NCBI RefSeq assembly: GCF_035984415.1
Contig: NZ_CP130720.1
Location: 2,976,001 to 3,040,000 of the forward strand
Source of the DNA: Streptomyces sp. NBC_01296
GTDB taxonomy: Bacteria; Actinomycetota; Actinomycetes; Streptomycetales; Streptomycetaceae
DNA length: 64,000 nucleotides
Direction: 5' to 3'
Shown here: positions 28,517 to 36,997 of the stretch, one piece after another
How the letters are laid out: every line of letters begins with the position of its first letter
How positions within the stretch are numbered: the first letter of the stretch is position 1
The notes under the pieces: model-generated
What the model was told of the DNA's origin: nothing
Databases searched by the model: none
What the model saw: only the letters and a program-made list of their open reading frames with translations
Position numbers and translations under genes: made by a program

Positions 28517-29746
28517 CTACTTGATCCACTCCGCCCAGTCCATGTTCCAGCCGTTGAGGCCGTTGTCCGGGGCGATCTGCTTGTCCTTGGAGTTCTTCAC
28601 GACGACGACGTCACCGATCAGCGACTCGTCGAAGAACCACGCGGCGGGCTGGTTGCCGTCGCCCGCACCGCGGACGTCCTTGAGGCCCACGCAGCCGTGG
28701 CTGACGTTCTCGGAGCCGAACGTGCCCGAGGAGGCCCAGTAGTTGCCGTGGACGAAGGTGCCCGAGTTCGACAGGCGCATCGCGTGCGGGACGTCCGAGA
28801 TGTCGTACTCACCGCCGAAGCCGACGGTCGCGCCGTTCATCCGGGTCACCTTGTACTTCTCGCTGATGACCATCTGCCCGTTGTACGTGGTCGTCGACGG
28901 GCCGCCCGCGGTGATCGGGAGGTTCTTGAGCACCTGGCCGTCGCGGACGACCTGCATCGTGTGCTCGCTCGCGTCGACCGTGGAGACCTGCGAGCGGCCG
29001 ATGGTGAAGGTGACCGTACGGGTCTGCTTGCCGTAGACGCCGGGACGGCCCTCGACCCCGTCCAGGGCGATCTTCACGGTGACCTTGGTGCCCGCGGCCC
29101 AGTACTTCTCGGGGCGGAAGTCGAGGCGGTCGTTGCCGAACCAGTGGCCCTCGACCGGAACGGACGGCTCGGCCGTCACCGTGATGGCCTTCTCGACGGC
29201 CTCGGTGTTGGTGATGCCGCGGGTGAAGTTGAACGACACCGGCATGCCCACGCCGACGGTCTCGCCGTCCTCGGGCGTGTAGTGGCCGACGAACGTGTTG
29301 GTCGGGGTCAGGGTGGTGAACGTGGTGTCCTTGGCGGACTCCCGGCCGGCCTCGTCCTTGGCGACGGCGTGCACCTTGTACTCGGTGGCGGCGGCCAGGT
29401 TGCGGGCGGGCTCCCAGCTCGCGCCGTCCTCGGCGAGCTTGCCGTCGACGGCGTTGCCCTTGGTGTCGGCGACGGTCACAGTGGTCAGCTTGCCGCCGGT
29501 GCTGGTTATCTTCAGGATGCCGCTGGTGGCGACCTCCTTGGCGCCGTCGTCCGGCTTGACGCTGACAACGGCCTTGGAAGCCTCGGTACCGGTCTTGCCG
29601 CCCCCGCCGCCCCCAGCATTGCCGCCGCCTCCGCCGCCGGTGTTGCCGCCTCCGCCGCACGCGCTCGTGAGCAGCAGTGCCGCTCCGAGCAGGAGGGCCG
29701 GCAGGCCGGTGCGGCGGGCGCGGCCGCGTATCGGCTGCACGTTCAC
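28517..29746 (-). CDS. L,D-transpeptidase lipoprotein (YkuD), copy 1
   Basis: An envelope enzyme that makes 3-3 peptidoglycan cross-links. The 409 residues start with a lipoprotein signal (ALLLTSAC followed by a Gly-rich linker). Two Ig-like domains span about 50-250, and the YkuD domain follows, with HGNYWASSGTFG and the active-site SHGCVGL. The layout matches the mycobacterial LdtMt2 group. I use the GTG at 29746 (VNVQPIRG), preceded by GGGGAGAAGAAGA, rather than the ATG five codons upstream (29761). A very similar gene lies immediately upstream in the same direction. Confidence 0.92.
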   Translation of the reverse strand: MNVQPIRGRARRTGLPALLLGAALLLTSACGGGGNTGGGGGGNAGGGGGGKTGTEASKAVVSVKPDDGAKEVATSGILKITSTGGKLTTVTVADTKGNAVDGKLAEDGASWEPARNLAAATEYKVHAVAKDEAGRESAKDTTFTTLTPTNTFVGHYTPEDGETVGVGMPVSFNFTRGITNTEAVEKAITVTAEPSVPVEGHWFGNDRLDFRPEKYWAAGTKVTVKIALDGVEGRPGVYGKQTRTVTFTIGRSQVSTVDASEHTMQVVRDGQVLKNLPITAGGPSTTTYNGQMVISEKYKVTRMNGATVGFGGEYDISDVPHAMRLSNSGTFVHGNYWASSGTFGSENVSHGCVGLKDVRGAGDGNQPAAWFFDESLIGDVVVVKNSKDKQIAPDNGLNGWNMDWAEWIK

Positions 29747-29863
29747 TCTTCTTCTCCCCATGTCCCCCGCGCGCGGACAGTCGCGCGCTTGTCGACAGGA
29801 AATCACACGGGGGGATCACGAAGAGAAACGGTCTTGTCACCGTTCCGTCCCAAGAGTGGGGAA

Positions 29864-29894
29864 GGACCGGCGCGTCGGGCGGAGCCGCCGGTCC
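29864..29894 (-). terminator. Terminator hairpin between the two L,D-transpeptidase genes
   Basis: GGACCGGCG (29864-29872) pairs with CGCCGGTCC (29886-29894), 9 bases past the stop of the upstream copy. The two genes may therefore be separately transcribed. Confidence 0.6.
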
Positions 29895-29902
29895 GAGGCG
29901 CC

Positions 29903-31132
29903 TCAGCCGAGTGCGGAGCCCGCGACCCAGTGCGCCCAGTCCATGTTCCAGCCGCCCAGCCCGTTGTTCGGGGCCACCGTCTTGTCCTGCGAGTTGACGA
30001 CCTCCACCACGTCCCCGACCAGGGTCCGGTCGAAGAACCAGCCGGCCGGGGTGTCCGAACCGCCGCCCCGGTCGTCGCGCAGCCCCACGCAGCCGTGGCT
30101 GGTGTTGGTGGCGCCGAAGGTGTCGGGGCTGGCCCAGTAGTTCCCGTGCAGGAAGGTCCCGGAGGTGGTGAGCCGCATGGCGTGCGGGACGTCGGGGATG
30201 TCGTACTCGCCGCCGAAGCCGACGGTCTGGCCGTTCATCCGGGTCACGTCGAACATCTCCAGCACCACCATCTTCCCGTTGTAGGTGGTGTTCTTGGGCG
30301 CTCCGGCGCTGATCGGGAGGGTGGAGACCAGCTTCCCGTCGCGGCGGACCTCCATCGTGTGCGCCTCCGCGTCCACGGTGGAGACCTGGGAGCGGCCGAC
30401 GGTGAAGGTGACGGCCTTGTCCTGGATGCCGTACGAGCCGGGCGCGCCCTGCACGTCCCGCAGGTTCATCGTGACGGTGACCTCGGTCCCGGGCTTCCAG
30501 TACTGCTTGGGCCGGAAGTCGAGGCGCTCGTCGCCGAACCAGTGGCCTGCGACCTCCACCGGGGGCTTGGAGGTGATGGTGATGGCCCGCTCGACGTCGG
30601 CGCGGTTCTCGATCGAGCGGTTGAAGTTGAAGGAGACGATCATGCCGGTGCCGACGGTGGAGCGGTTCTCGGGCTTGAAGTAGCCGATGAACCGCTCCTC
30701 GGGGACGTAGGTGGTGAAGGTGGTGTGCCGGGCCTGGCGGCGGTCGTGCCCGTCGAGGGCGACGGCGTCCACGGTGTACTTGGCGGCGAGCGCGAGCTTG
30801 CCGCCCGCGGGGTCGGGGCTCCAGCTGAGGCCGTCGGGGGCGATGGAGCCGGGGACCCGCTCCTCCTGGGCGTCCTCGACCTTGGTGACCACGACCCGCT
30901 CGAGGCGGCCCTCGGGCACTCTGACCGTCAGCGGGCCTTCGGCCCGTACCCCCTTGGCGTTGTCCTCGGGGGTGATCCGGATGGCCTCGTCGGGCGACCG
31001 GGGTTTGCCGGGAAGCTGGATCTCGACCGGGGAACCGCCGCTCGCGGTGCATCCGGCCAGGCCGCCCAGCAGCGCCGCCCATGCCGCCACGGCGGCCAAG
31101 CCCGCCCCTGCCCGCCTCGTCAGAAGTGTCAC
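29903..31132 (-). CDS. L,D-transpeptidase lipoprotein (YkuD), copy 2
   Basis: A tandem paralogue of the downstream gene with the same plan and 409 residues. The lipobox is LAGC near residue 28, two Ig-like domains follow, and the YkuD site is HGNYWASPDTFG with SHGCVGLRDDRG. The C-terminal tail, NNGLGGWNMDWAHWV, is also shared with copy 1 (NGLNGWNMDWAEW), a Trp-rich segment that may pack against the active site. The linker after the lipidated Cys lacks the poly-Gly run of copy 1. Start is a GTG at 31132. Both copies should be functional. Confidence 0.92.
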   Translation of the reverse strand: MTLLTRRAGAGLAAVAAWAALLGGLAGCTASGGSPVEIQLPGKPRSPDEAIRITPEDNAKGVRAEGPLTVRVPEGRLERVVVTKVEDAQEERVPGSIAPDGLSWSPDPAGGKLALAAKYTVDAVALDGHDRRQARHTTFTTYVPEERFIGYFKPENRSTVGTGMIVSFNFNRSIENRADVERAITITSKPPVEVAGHWFGDERLDFRPKQYWKPGTEVTVTMNLRDVQGAPGSYGIQDKAVTFTVGRSQVSTVDAEAHTMEVRRDGKLVSTLPISAGAPKNTTYNGKMVVLEMFDVTRMNGQTVGFGGEYDIPDVPHAMRLTTSGTFLHGNYWASPDTFGATNTSHGCVGLRDDRGGGSDTPAGWFFDRTLVGDVVEVVNSQDKTVAPNNGLGGWNMDWAHWVAGSALG

Positions 31133-31306
31133 GATCCCTCCAACGACCGGGCCCCTCCGGGGGAAACGTGAGCGCGGGCCACGTTCCGGGCAGATCTCTC
31201 CGGGCAGAACAGTGGGAAGGACCAGACGGGGGCGGGCCCAGGCCGGGACGCCGGGGCCGCACTCTCCCCTACCCCCGCCGGTACCCAGGAGCCGTGGAGG
31301 CGGGCA

Positions 31307-33673
31307 GTGTCGAGCGCAGCCGAGTACGAGGCGGTGGATGCCGCCGCCATGGAGTCAGTGGAGTCGTTGGATTCGGTGGAGGCCGTGGAGGCCGTGGATT
31401 CGGTGGAGGCCGTGGACGCGGTGCGCGGCGGCGGGGCCGCGCCGCCCGTCCCGCACGTCAACGGCCGGGTGAACGGGGCCGTGGCACGGGACCTCGAGCC
31501 GGCCTTACGGGCCGTCACGCGCCCGGGGCCACCGGTGTGGCCGGGGTCCTCGCACCCGCTCGGGGCACGTTTCCGTACCGGCCCGGACGGGACGGCGGGC
31601 ACGAACTTCGCGCTGTGGGCCCAGGGCGCGGAGGCGGTGGAGCTGTGCCTCTTCGACGCGGAGGGCGCAGAGACCCGCTGTGCCCTGACCGAGCTGACGC
31701 ACGAGATCTGGCACGGCTTCGTGCCCGGCGTGCGCCCCGGGCAGCGGTACGGGTTCCGGGTGCACGGCCGCTGGGACCCGTGGACGGGAGCCCGGTTCAA
31801 TCCGGCGAAGCTGCTGCTGGACCCGTACGCGCGGGCCGTCGACGGAGACTTCGTGCTGCCGCCGGAGGTGTACGGGCACGTCCGCGACTGGCCGCAGCAG
31901 TACATCGCGGACACCGTGCGCGACGACCGCGACTCGGCGCCGCACGTCCCCAAGGGGGTCGTGGTCCACGATGACGACGACTGGGCGGACGACGTCCGGC
32001 CGAAGACGCCGTGGGCCGATTCGGTGATCTACGAACTGCACGTGCGCGGGTTCACGATGCGCCATCCGGGTGTTCCCGAGGAACTGCGCGGCACGTACGC
32101 GGGCCTCGCCCATCCGGCGGCGGTCGAGCACCTGACCCGGCTCGGGGTGACGGCGGTCGAACTGCTGCCGGTGCACCAGTTCGCGCACGAGGACCACCTG
32201 CTGCGCCGGGGCCTGCGCAACCACTGGGGCTACAACTCGATCGGCTACTTCGCCCCGCACGCCGGCTACTCCTCGTCCGGTACGGCCGGGCAGCAGGTCG
32301 GCGAGTTCAAGCGGATGGTGAAGGCCCTGCACGCGGCCGGGATCGAGGTCATCCTCGACGTGGTCTACAACCACACGGCGGAGGCGGGCGAGCTCGGCCC
32401 GACGCTCTCGCTGCGCGGCATCGACAACCGGGGCTACTACCGGCTCCAGTCCGACCAGCGCCGGTACGCCGACTACACGGGCTGCGGGAACACCCTGCAC
32501 GCCGGGCGGCCGCACGTGCTGCGCCTCATCACGGACTCCCTGCGCTACTGGGTCACGGAGATGGGGGTGGACGGCTTCCGCTTCGACCTGGCGGCGGCGC
32601 TGGCCCGCTCGATGCACGACGTGGACATGCTCTCGCCGTTCCTCGCGGTCATCGCCCAGGACCCGGTGCTGCGGCGGGTCAAGCTGATCGCCGAGCCGTG
32701 GGACGTGGGCTCGGGCGGCTACCAGGTCGGGGCGTTCCCGCCGCTGTGGACGGAGTGGAACGACCGGTACCGGGATGCCGTACGGGACTTCTGGCGGGGC
32801 GCGCTGCCCGACGTGCGGGATCTCGGGTACCGGCTGTCGGGCTCCAGCGACCTGTACGCGTGGGGCGGGCGGCGGCCGTACGCCTCGGTGAACTTCGTGA
32901 CGGCGCACGACGGTTTCACCCTGCGCGACCTGGTGTCGTACGAGCGCAAGCACAACGAGGCCAACGGGGAGGCGGGCCGCGACGGGACCAACGACAACCG
33001 CTCGTGGAACTGCGGGGCGGAGGGAGAGTCGGACGATGCCCGGATCGACGTGCTGCGGCGGCGGCAGCTGCGCAACCTGCTGACCACGCTGCTGCTGTCC
33101 ACCGGGGTGCCGATGCTGGTCGCGGGCGACGAGTTCGGGCGTACGCAGGGCGGCAACAACAACGCGTACTGCCAGGACAACGAGACGGGATGGGTGGACT
33201 GGTCGCTGCTGGAGGACCCGGCCTGGCGGGAGCTGTGCGCGCTGGCCGCGCGGCTGGTGGCGCTGCGCCAGGAGCATCCGGTGCTGCGCCGGCGGGCGTT
33301 CTTCTCGGGGCGGCCGCAGGGCGCGGACGGGCTGCGGGACCTGGCCTGGTTCACCCCGGCGGGCGCGGAGATGACCGAGCGGGACTGGTACGCGCCGGCT
33401 GCCTCGCTCGGGATGTACCTGTCGGGGCGGGACATCCCGGGGCGCGACGAGCGGGGGCGGCAGGTGAGCGACGACAGCTTCCTGGCGCTGCTGCACGCCG
33501 GGGACCGGCCGGTGGCGTGGGCGCTGCCGGGCGCGCCGTGGGCGGCGGGGTACGAACTGGTGCTGGACACCTCACGGGAGGACCAGGCGGCGCCTCCCGG
33601 GACCCGGTTCCGGGGCGGGGAGACGCTGACGGTGCCGGCCCGGTCGGTACTGCTGCTGCGGGTGGTGGGCTGA
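31307..33673 (+). CDS. glgX: Glycogen debranching enzyme GlgX
   Basis: A GH13 enzyme that cleaves alpha-1,6 links in limit dextrin. After an odd N-terminal extension (about 75 residues) comes a CBM48 domain (HPLGARFRTGPDGTAGTNFALWA), then the barrel with VIYELHVRGFT, DVVYNHTAE, the nucleophile in GFRFDLAAAL, the acid in KLIAEPWD and the transition-state Asp in FVTAHDGFTL. All catalytic residues are intact. The extension is acidic and holds a Val-Glu-Ala-Val repeat and a TTA codon at 31505-31507, which predicts dependence on the bldA tRNA. GGAGG lies six bases before the GTG. An internal start after the TTA (for example near residue 76) cannot be excluded. Confidence 0.93.
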   Translation: MSSAAEYEAVDAAAMESVESLDSVEAVEAVDSVEAVDAVRGGGAAPPVPHVNGRVNGAVARDLEPALRAVTRPGPPVWPGSSHPLGARFRTGPDGTAGTNFALWAQGAEAVELCLFDAEGAETRCALTELTHEIWHGFVPGVRPGQRYGFRVHGRWDPWTGARFNPAKLLLDPYARAVDGDFVLPPEVYGHVRDWPQQYIADTVRDDRDSAPHVPKGVVVHDDDDWADDVRPKTPWADSVIYELHVRGFTMRHPGVPEELRGTYAGLAHPAAVEHLTRLGVTAVELLPVHQFAHEDHLLRRGLRNHWGYNSIGYFAPHAGYSSSGTAGQQVGEFKRMVKALHAAGIEVILDVVYNHTAEAGELGPTLSLRGIDNRGYYRLQSDQRRYADYTGCGNTLHAGRPHVLRLITDSLRYWVTEMGVDGFRFDLAAALARSMHDVDMLSPFLAVIAQDPVLRRVKLIAEPWDVGSGGYQVGAFPPLWTEWNDRYRDAVRDFWRGALPDVRDLGYRLSGSSDLYAWGGRRPYASVNFVTAHDGFTLRDLVSYERKHNEANGEAGRDGTNDNRSWNCGAEGESDDARIDVLRRRQLRNLLTTLLLSTGVPMLVAGDEFGRTQGGNNNAYCQDNETGWVDWSLLEDPAWRELCALAARLVALRQEHPVLRRRAFFSGRPQGADGLRDLAWFTPAGAEMTERDWYAPAASLGMYLSGRDIPGRDERGRQVSDDSFLALLHAGDRPVAWALPGAPWAAGYELVLDTSREDQAAPPGTRFRGGETLTVPARSVLLLRVVG
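31352..31424 (+). repeat. Degenerate tandem repeat in the glgX 5' end
   Basis: GATTCGGTGGAGGCCGTGGA occurs at 31370-31389 and 31397-31416, with an extra GGCCGTGGA copy between and weaker copies upstream. It encodes the repeated Ser-Val-Glu-Ala-Val pattern in the extension. Such a slippage-prone repeat could change length between strains without shifting frame only in steps of three. Confidence 0.7.
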
Positions 33674-33733
33674 GGGCCCTGGGGCGGGGGTGGCGGGCCG
33701 AGGGTGGCGGTGGGCCGGCTGGCGCGGGCCCGG

Positions 33734-34246
33734 CTACTTCTCCTGCTTCTCCTCGACGTGCCGCAGCATCCGCTTGAGGAGGGCGGAGAGCGCGGCCCGC
33801 TCCCCGTCGTCGAGGGGGTCGACCATCTCGGCCTCGGCGATCCCGCGCCAGCGCATGGCCTCGGTCCAGCGCCGGTGGCCGTCGTCGGTCAGCTCCACGT
33901 CGACCCGGCGGCGGTCCCCGGAGGCGCGGACCCGGCGGACCAGCCCGGACTTCTCCAGGGTGTCGAGGCGGCCGGTCATCCCGGCCGGGGAGAGCAGCAG
34001 TTCGGCGGCGAGTTCGGCGGAGGGGGCCCGCCAGGGCGTGCCGCGGGAGGCGAGCCGGTGCATGGTCTCGAACTCGAACTCCTGCAGTCCGGTCTCGGCC
34101 AGGGCCCGCTCCTTGCCGTACTTCACGTGCTTGGCCAGGAGCTGGATCCGCGTGATGACCGCCTCGGTGGGCACGTCGAAGGGGACCTTGCCGCTCCAGC
34201 GGGCGATGTGCCGGTCGACCGAATCCTCGGCGTACTCCGTGTCCAT
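33734..34246 (-). CDS. MarR-family transcriptional regulator
   Basis: A dimeric winged-helix regulator of 170 residues. The helix-turn-helix spans about 70-125, with FEFETMHRLASRG, PSAELAAELLLSPAGMTGRLDTLEKSGLV, and the wing RRVRASGDRRRVDVELTDDG. The N- and C-terminal helices form the dimer interface. The ATG at 34246 is just inside the divergent promoter region shared with the MFS gene; two palindromes there are its likely binding sites. The longer frame upstream is antisense to the MFS gene and not coding. Confidence 0.92.
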   Translation of the reverse strand: MDTEYAEDSVDRHIARWSGKVPFDVPTEAVITRIQLLAKHVKYGKERALAETGLQEFEFETMHRLASRGTPWRAPSAELAAELLLSPAGMTGRLDTLEKSGLVRRVRASGDRRRVDVELTDDGHRRWTEAMRWRGIAEAEMVDPLDDGERAALSALLKRMLRHVEEKQEK

Positions 34247-34277
34247 GGTCGGAAGTATCGCACCCCGCACTCGATGG

Positions 34278-34304
34278 TTCGTTGACGAATCATTCGCTGG
34301 CGAA
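34278..34304. promoter_or_regulatory. Twin palindromes in the MarR/MFS divergent promoter
   Basis: TTCGTTGACGAA (34278-34289) and TTCGCTGGCGAA (34293-34304) share the form TTCG-N4-CGAA with centres 15 bp apart. They lie between the MarR start (34246) and the MFS start (34320), an ideal place for autoregulation and repression of the transporter. Confidence 0.65.
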
Positions 34305-34319
34305 ATATTATCTGCTGTC

Positions 34320-35519
34320 ATGACCTCGTCGATCTGGCGGCTCCTCGCCGGGCGCACCTTCGCGGCCTTCGCCAGCGCCCTGATCCCCACCACCCTCACC
34401 CTGGCCGTCGTGCGCACCGGTTCCGCCGGGGACCTCGGCATCGTCCTCGCGAGCGAACTGCTCCCGATGCTGCTCCTGCTGCCCGTCGCGGGCGTGGCCG
34501 CCGACCGCTTCCCCGCCCGGCGGGTCGTCCTCGCCGCCGACCTGGTGCGCTCCGCCGCGCAGGGCGCGACCGGGGTGCTGCTGCTGACCGGCCCGGTGCG
34601 GATCCCCGAGCTCGCGGCCCTGGCGGCGGTCACCGGCGCCGGCGTCGCCTTCGGCAACCCCTCGGCCCGCACGCTCGTCGCCGCGGTCGCCCCCGCCGAG
34701 GGCCGGCTGCGGGTCAACTCCCGGCTGGGGGTGGCGACCGGGCTCGCCCAGATGGCGGGGCCCGCCGCCGCGGGCACGATGATGCTGGCCCTCGGGGCCG
34801 GCTGGTCCTCCCTGCTGACCGGCGCGCTGTTCGCCGCCTCCGCGCTCACCCTCGGCGGGCTGCGGACCGCCCCGGCGCCGCTCGTGCGCACCCGCGCCGG
34901 GTTCACCGCCGAACTGCGGGCCGGCTGGTCGGAGACCCGGCGCCACCCCTGGTTCCTGGCCAATGTGCTCGCCCACGGCGTCTGGCACCTCGCGGCCGGC
35001 CTGCTGCTCACCCTGGGACCCCTGATCGCCGTACAGAGCCTGGGCGGCGCGGCGACCTGGGTGGTCATCGCCCAGGTGGGCACCGTCGGCATGCTCGTCG
35101 GGGTCTGGGCCGCCGGCCGGCTGCCCGTACGGCGGCCGCTGTACGGGGTGGCCGTCGGAGCCTCGGCGCAGGCCCTGCCGCTCACGGCCCTGGCGCTGCG
35201 GCTGCCCGTGGCGGTGACGGCGACGGCCTTCTTCGTCGCGATGTTCGGCCTGGGCGTGCTGAGTCCCCTGTGGGAGACGGAGATGCAGCGCCGGATCCCG
35301 CTGGAGACGCTGGGCCGGGTCGGCTCCTTCGACACCCTGATCTCCTTCGCCGCCCGGCCGCTGGGGCTGGCGGTGGCGGCGCCGCTGGCGGGGGTCACCG
35401 GGACCGCGGCGCCGCTGCTGGTGGCGGCCGCCCTGAGCGCCGCGGCGAATCTGTCCGTACTCCTGCTCCCGGACGTCCGCAGGGAACCGGAGCGGGAGCC
35501 CTCACTCGCCCTGCGATGA
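34320..35519 (+). CDS. MFS transporter, 12 helices, MarR-controlled
   Basis: A 399-residue permease with about 12 hydrophobic segments. It resembles the actinobacterial MFS exporters with a degenerate motif A after helix 2: DRFPARRVVLAADLVRSAAQ. A second motif A-like loop is absent, but GRLPVRRPLYG sits at the domain junction. Substrates of this subgroup are mainly drugs or small metabolites. The ATG at 34320 lies 16 bases after the twin palindromes, leaving a very short leader. The frame upstream is antisense to marR. Confidence 0.87.
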   Translation: MTSSIWRLLAGRTFAAFASALIPTTLTLAVVRTGSAGDLGIVLASELLPMLLLLPVAGVAADRFPARRVVLAADLVRSAAQGATGVLLLTGPVRIPELAALAAVTGAGVAFGNPSARTLVAAVAPAEGRLRVNSRLGVATGLAQMAGPAAAGTMMLALGAGWSSLLTGALFAASALTLGGLRTAPAPLVRTRAGFTAELRAGWSETRRHPWFLANVLAHGVWHLAAGLLLTLGPLIAVQSLGGAATWVVIAQVGTVGMLVGVWAAGRLPVRRPLYGVAVGASAQALPLTALALRLPVAVTATAFFVAMFGLGVLSPLWETEMQRRIPLETLGRVGSFDTLISFAARPLGLAVAAPLAGVTGTAAPLLVAAALSAAANLSVLLLPDVRREPEREPSLALR

Positions 35520-35580
35520 TGTGCCCTCGTACACACGTGCACCCGTACACGTGTGCCGCCGCAGGAAATCAGGGGTACGC

Positions 35581-36303
35581 ATGGCGAAGTTCGGGACCGC
35601 GCTGCGGGAGCTGCGCGGGGCGCAGAAGTCGGCAAAGGGGGTGTCGCTCTATTCGCGGTTCGTCAACCGGCCCGCCGGGCGGTACCTGGCCGCCGTGTCG
35701 TACGCGCTCGGGCTGACCCCGAACCAGGTGACGCTGGTCAGCGCCGCCTTCAGCTTCGCCGCCGTGGCCGCCGTCGCGCTCGCCGCGCCCACGTGGGGGC
35801 TGGGCATCGCCGTATGGGCCGCGCTCGCCGTCGGCTTCGCGTTCGACTCCGCCGACGGGCAGCTGGCCCGGCTGCGCGGGGGCGGCAGCGCCGCGGGCGA
35901 ATGGCTCGACCACGTCGTGGACTGCGCCAAGCTGACGGCCCTGCACACCTGCGTGCTGATCGCGTTCTACCGCTTCCCGGAGGCGTACGGGACGGGCGGG
36001 GACGGCTGGCTGCTGGTGCCGCTGGGCTTCCAGTTCGCCTCGGTCGTCACCTTCTTCGGCGGGCTGCTGACCGAGAAGCTCAAGCCCAAGCCGGCGCCGG
36101 GGAGCCCCGCCGCCGCACCCTCGACCGTGCGCGCGGTGGCGCTGCTGCCCGTGGACTACGGGGTGTTCTGCCTGGTGTTCCTGGTGCTCGGGGGCGGGGG
36201 GCTGTTCCGCTGGGCGTACGCGGGGCTCGGCGCGGTCGCCGCGCTGTTCCTGCTGGCGTTCCTCGCGAAGTGGTTCCGGGAGCTCAGCGCCGTACCGCGC
36301 TGA
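35581..36303 (+). CDS. CDP-alcohol phosphatidyltransferase family membrane enzyme
   Basis: A membrane protein of 240 residues. The catalytic CDP-OH motif is complete: DSADGQLARLRGGG followed by GEWLDHVVD, spacing D-x2-D-G-x2-A-R-x8-G-x3-D-x3-D. It transfers a phospho-alcohol from a CDP-linked donor. Five to six helices are visible. The acceptor is unknown: phosphatidylglycerol-phosphate, inositol phosphate or a glycan are all possible. A cytidylyltransferase gene (CDP-glycerol type) lies convergently just beyond, which might supply its substrate. The start at 35581 follows CAGGGGTACGC. Confidence 0.88.
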   Translation: MAKFGTALRELRGAQKSAKGVSLYSRFVNRPAGRYLAAVSYALGLTPNQVTLVSAAFSFAAVAAVALAAPTWGLGIAVWAALAVGFAFDSADGQLARLRGGGSAAGEWLDHVVDCAKLTALHTCVLIAFYRFPEAYGTGGDGWLLVPLGFQFASVVTFFGGLLTEKLKPKPAPGSPAAAPSTVRAVALLPVDYGVFCLVFLVLGGGGLFRWAYAGLGAVAALFLLAFLAKWFRELSAVPR

Positions 36304-36315
36304 GCGCTTCCGGAC

Positions 36316-36379
36316 CCGCTCGGGCTCCGGACCGCTCGGGCTCCGGACCGCTCGGGCTCCGGACCGCTCGGGCTCCGGA
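36316..36379. repeat. Four exact 16-bp tandem repeats between convergent genes
   Basis: CCGCTCGGGCTCCGGA is repeated four times without change (36316-36331, 36332-36347, 36348-36363, 36364-36379). It fills the gap between the CDP-alcohol transferase stop and the cytidylyltransferase stop. TCCGGA is itself palindromic. No hairpin terminator is seen elsewhere in the gap. Confidence 0.9.
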
Positions 36380-36384
36380 CCCGC

Positions 36385-36870
36385 TCAGCGGCGCTCGGCG
36401 CTGAGCGGTTCCGACAGTGCGTCCAGCGCCCGGCGCAGCTGGGTGCTGGAGGTGTGCACCGTGTAGGGGAAGTAGACGACGTCGACGCCGACGGCCGCGA
36501 AGTCCTTCTCCAGCTTGTCGCCCTTGGGGGTGCCCCGCCAGTCGTCGCCCTTGAAGATCACGTCGAAGCGGACCTGCTTCCAGGTCTCCACCTTGTCGGG
36601 GACCGTTTCGACGAACGCGGCGTCCACATACTTCACGCTGCGCACGATTTCGAGGCGTTCGACGAGCGGGATCATCGGGCGCCGCCCCTTGGCCAGTTCC
36701 GCCATCTCGTCGGAGACCACCCCGGCGACCAGGTAGTCGCACTGACTCCGGGCGTGCCGAAGGATATTGAGATGTCCGATGTGGAACAGATCGTAAGCGC
36801 CCGGGGCATACCCGACTCGGTACGGTCTGTGCGCAGGTGCGCCAAGTTCGGACATGTCGTGCTCCGTCAT
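36385..36870 (-). CDS. Glycerol-3-phosphate cytidylyltransferase-like protein (TagD type)
   Basis: A nucleotidyltransferase of 161 residues. It has the HxGH site PGAYDLFHIGHLNILRHA near residues 23-40, an Arg-containing RRPMIPLVERLEIVRSVKYVD segment as in TagD, and the terminal TVHTSSTQLRRAL (equivalent to the RTEGISTT motif). The reaction would be CTP plus glycerol-3-phosphate (or another polyol phosphate) to CDP-alcohol. No TagF-type polymerase is in the window. It is divergent from the exopolysaccharide operon. The start has GGGGGG at 6 bases. Confidence 0.85.
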   Translation of the reverse strand: MTEHDMSELGAPAHRPYRVGYAPGAYDLFHIGHLNILRHARSQCDYLVAGVVSDEMAELAKGRRPMIPLVERLEIVRSVKYVDAAFVETVPDKVETWKQVRFDVIFKGDDWRGTPKGDKLEKDFAAVGVDVVYFPYTVHTSSTQLRRALDALSEPLSAERR

Positions 36871-36886
36871 GTGTTACCCCCCAGCG

Positions 36887-36906
36887 GCCACACCCCCCGG
36901 TGTGGC
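36887..36906. other. Hairpin in the divergent promoter of the exopolysaccharide operon
   Basis: GCCACACC (36887-36894) pairs with GGTGTGGC (36899-36906) over CCCC. It lies 17 bases upstream of the cytidylyltransferase start and could be an operator or a 5'-leader hairpin. Confidence 0.4.
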
Positions 36907-36997
36907 GGATTAGCAGACAATAGCGTGCACGTTCTGCACCCTGCCGGTGAACGAATAGGGTGACGAGCGCATCATCCAGGGGAGAAGGGGACGTTCA

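Noticed and set aside
31352..31424. Variable-number repeat as a phase switch for glgX
   Set aside because: Units are in multiples of three or near it and the copies are imperfect, so there is no evidence of frame switching.
36316..36379. CRISPR array
   Set aside because: The repeats are directly adjacent with no spacers, so this is a simple tandem repeat.
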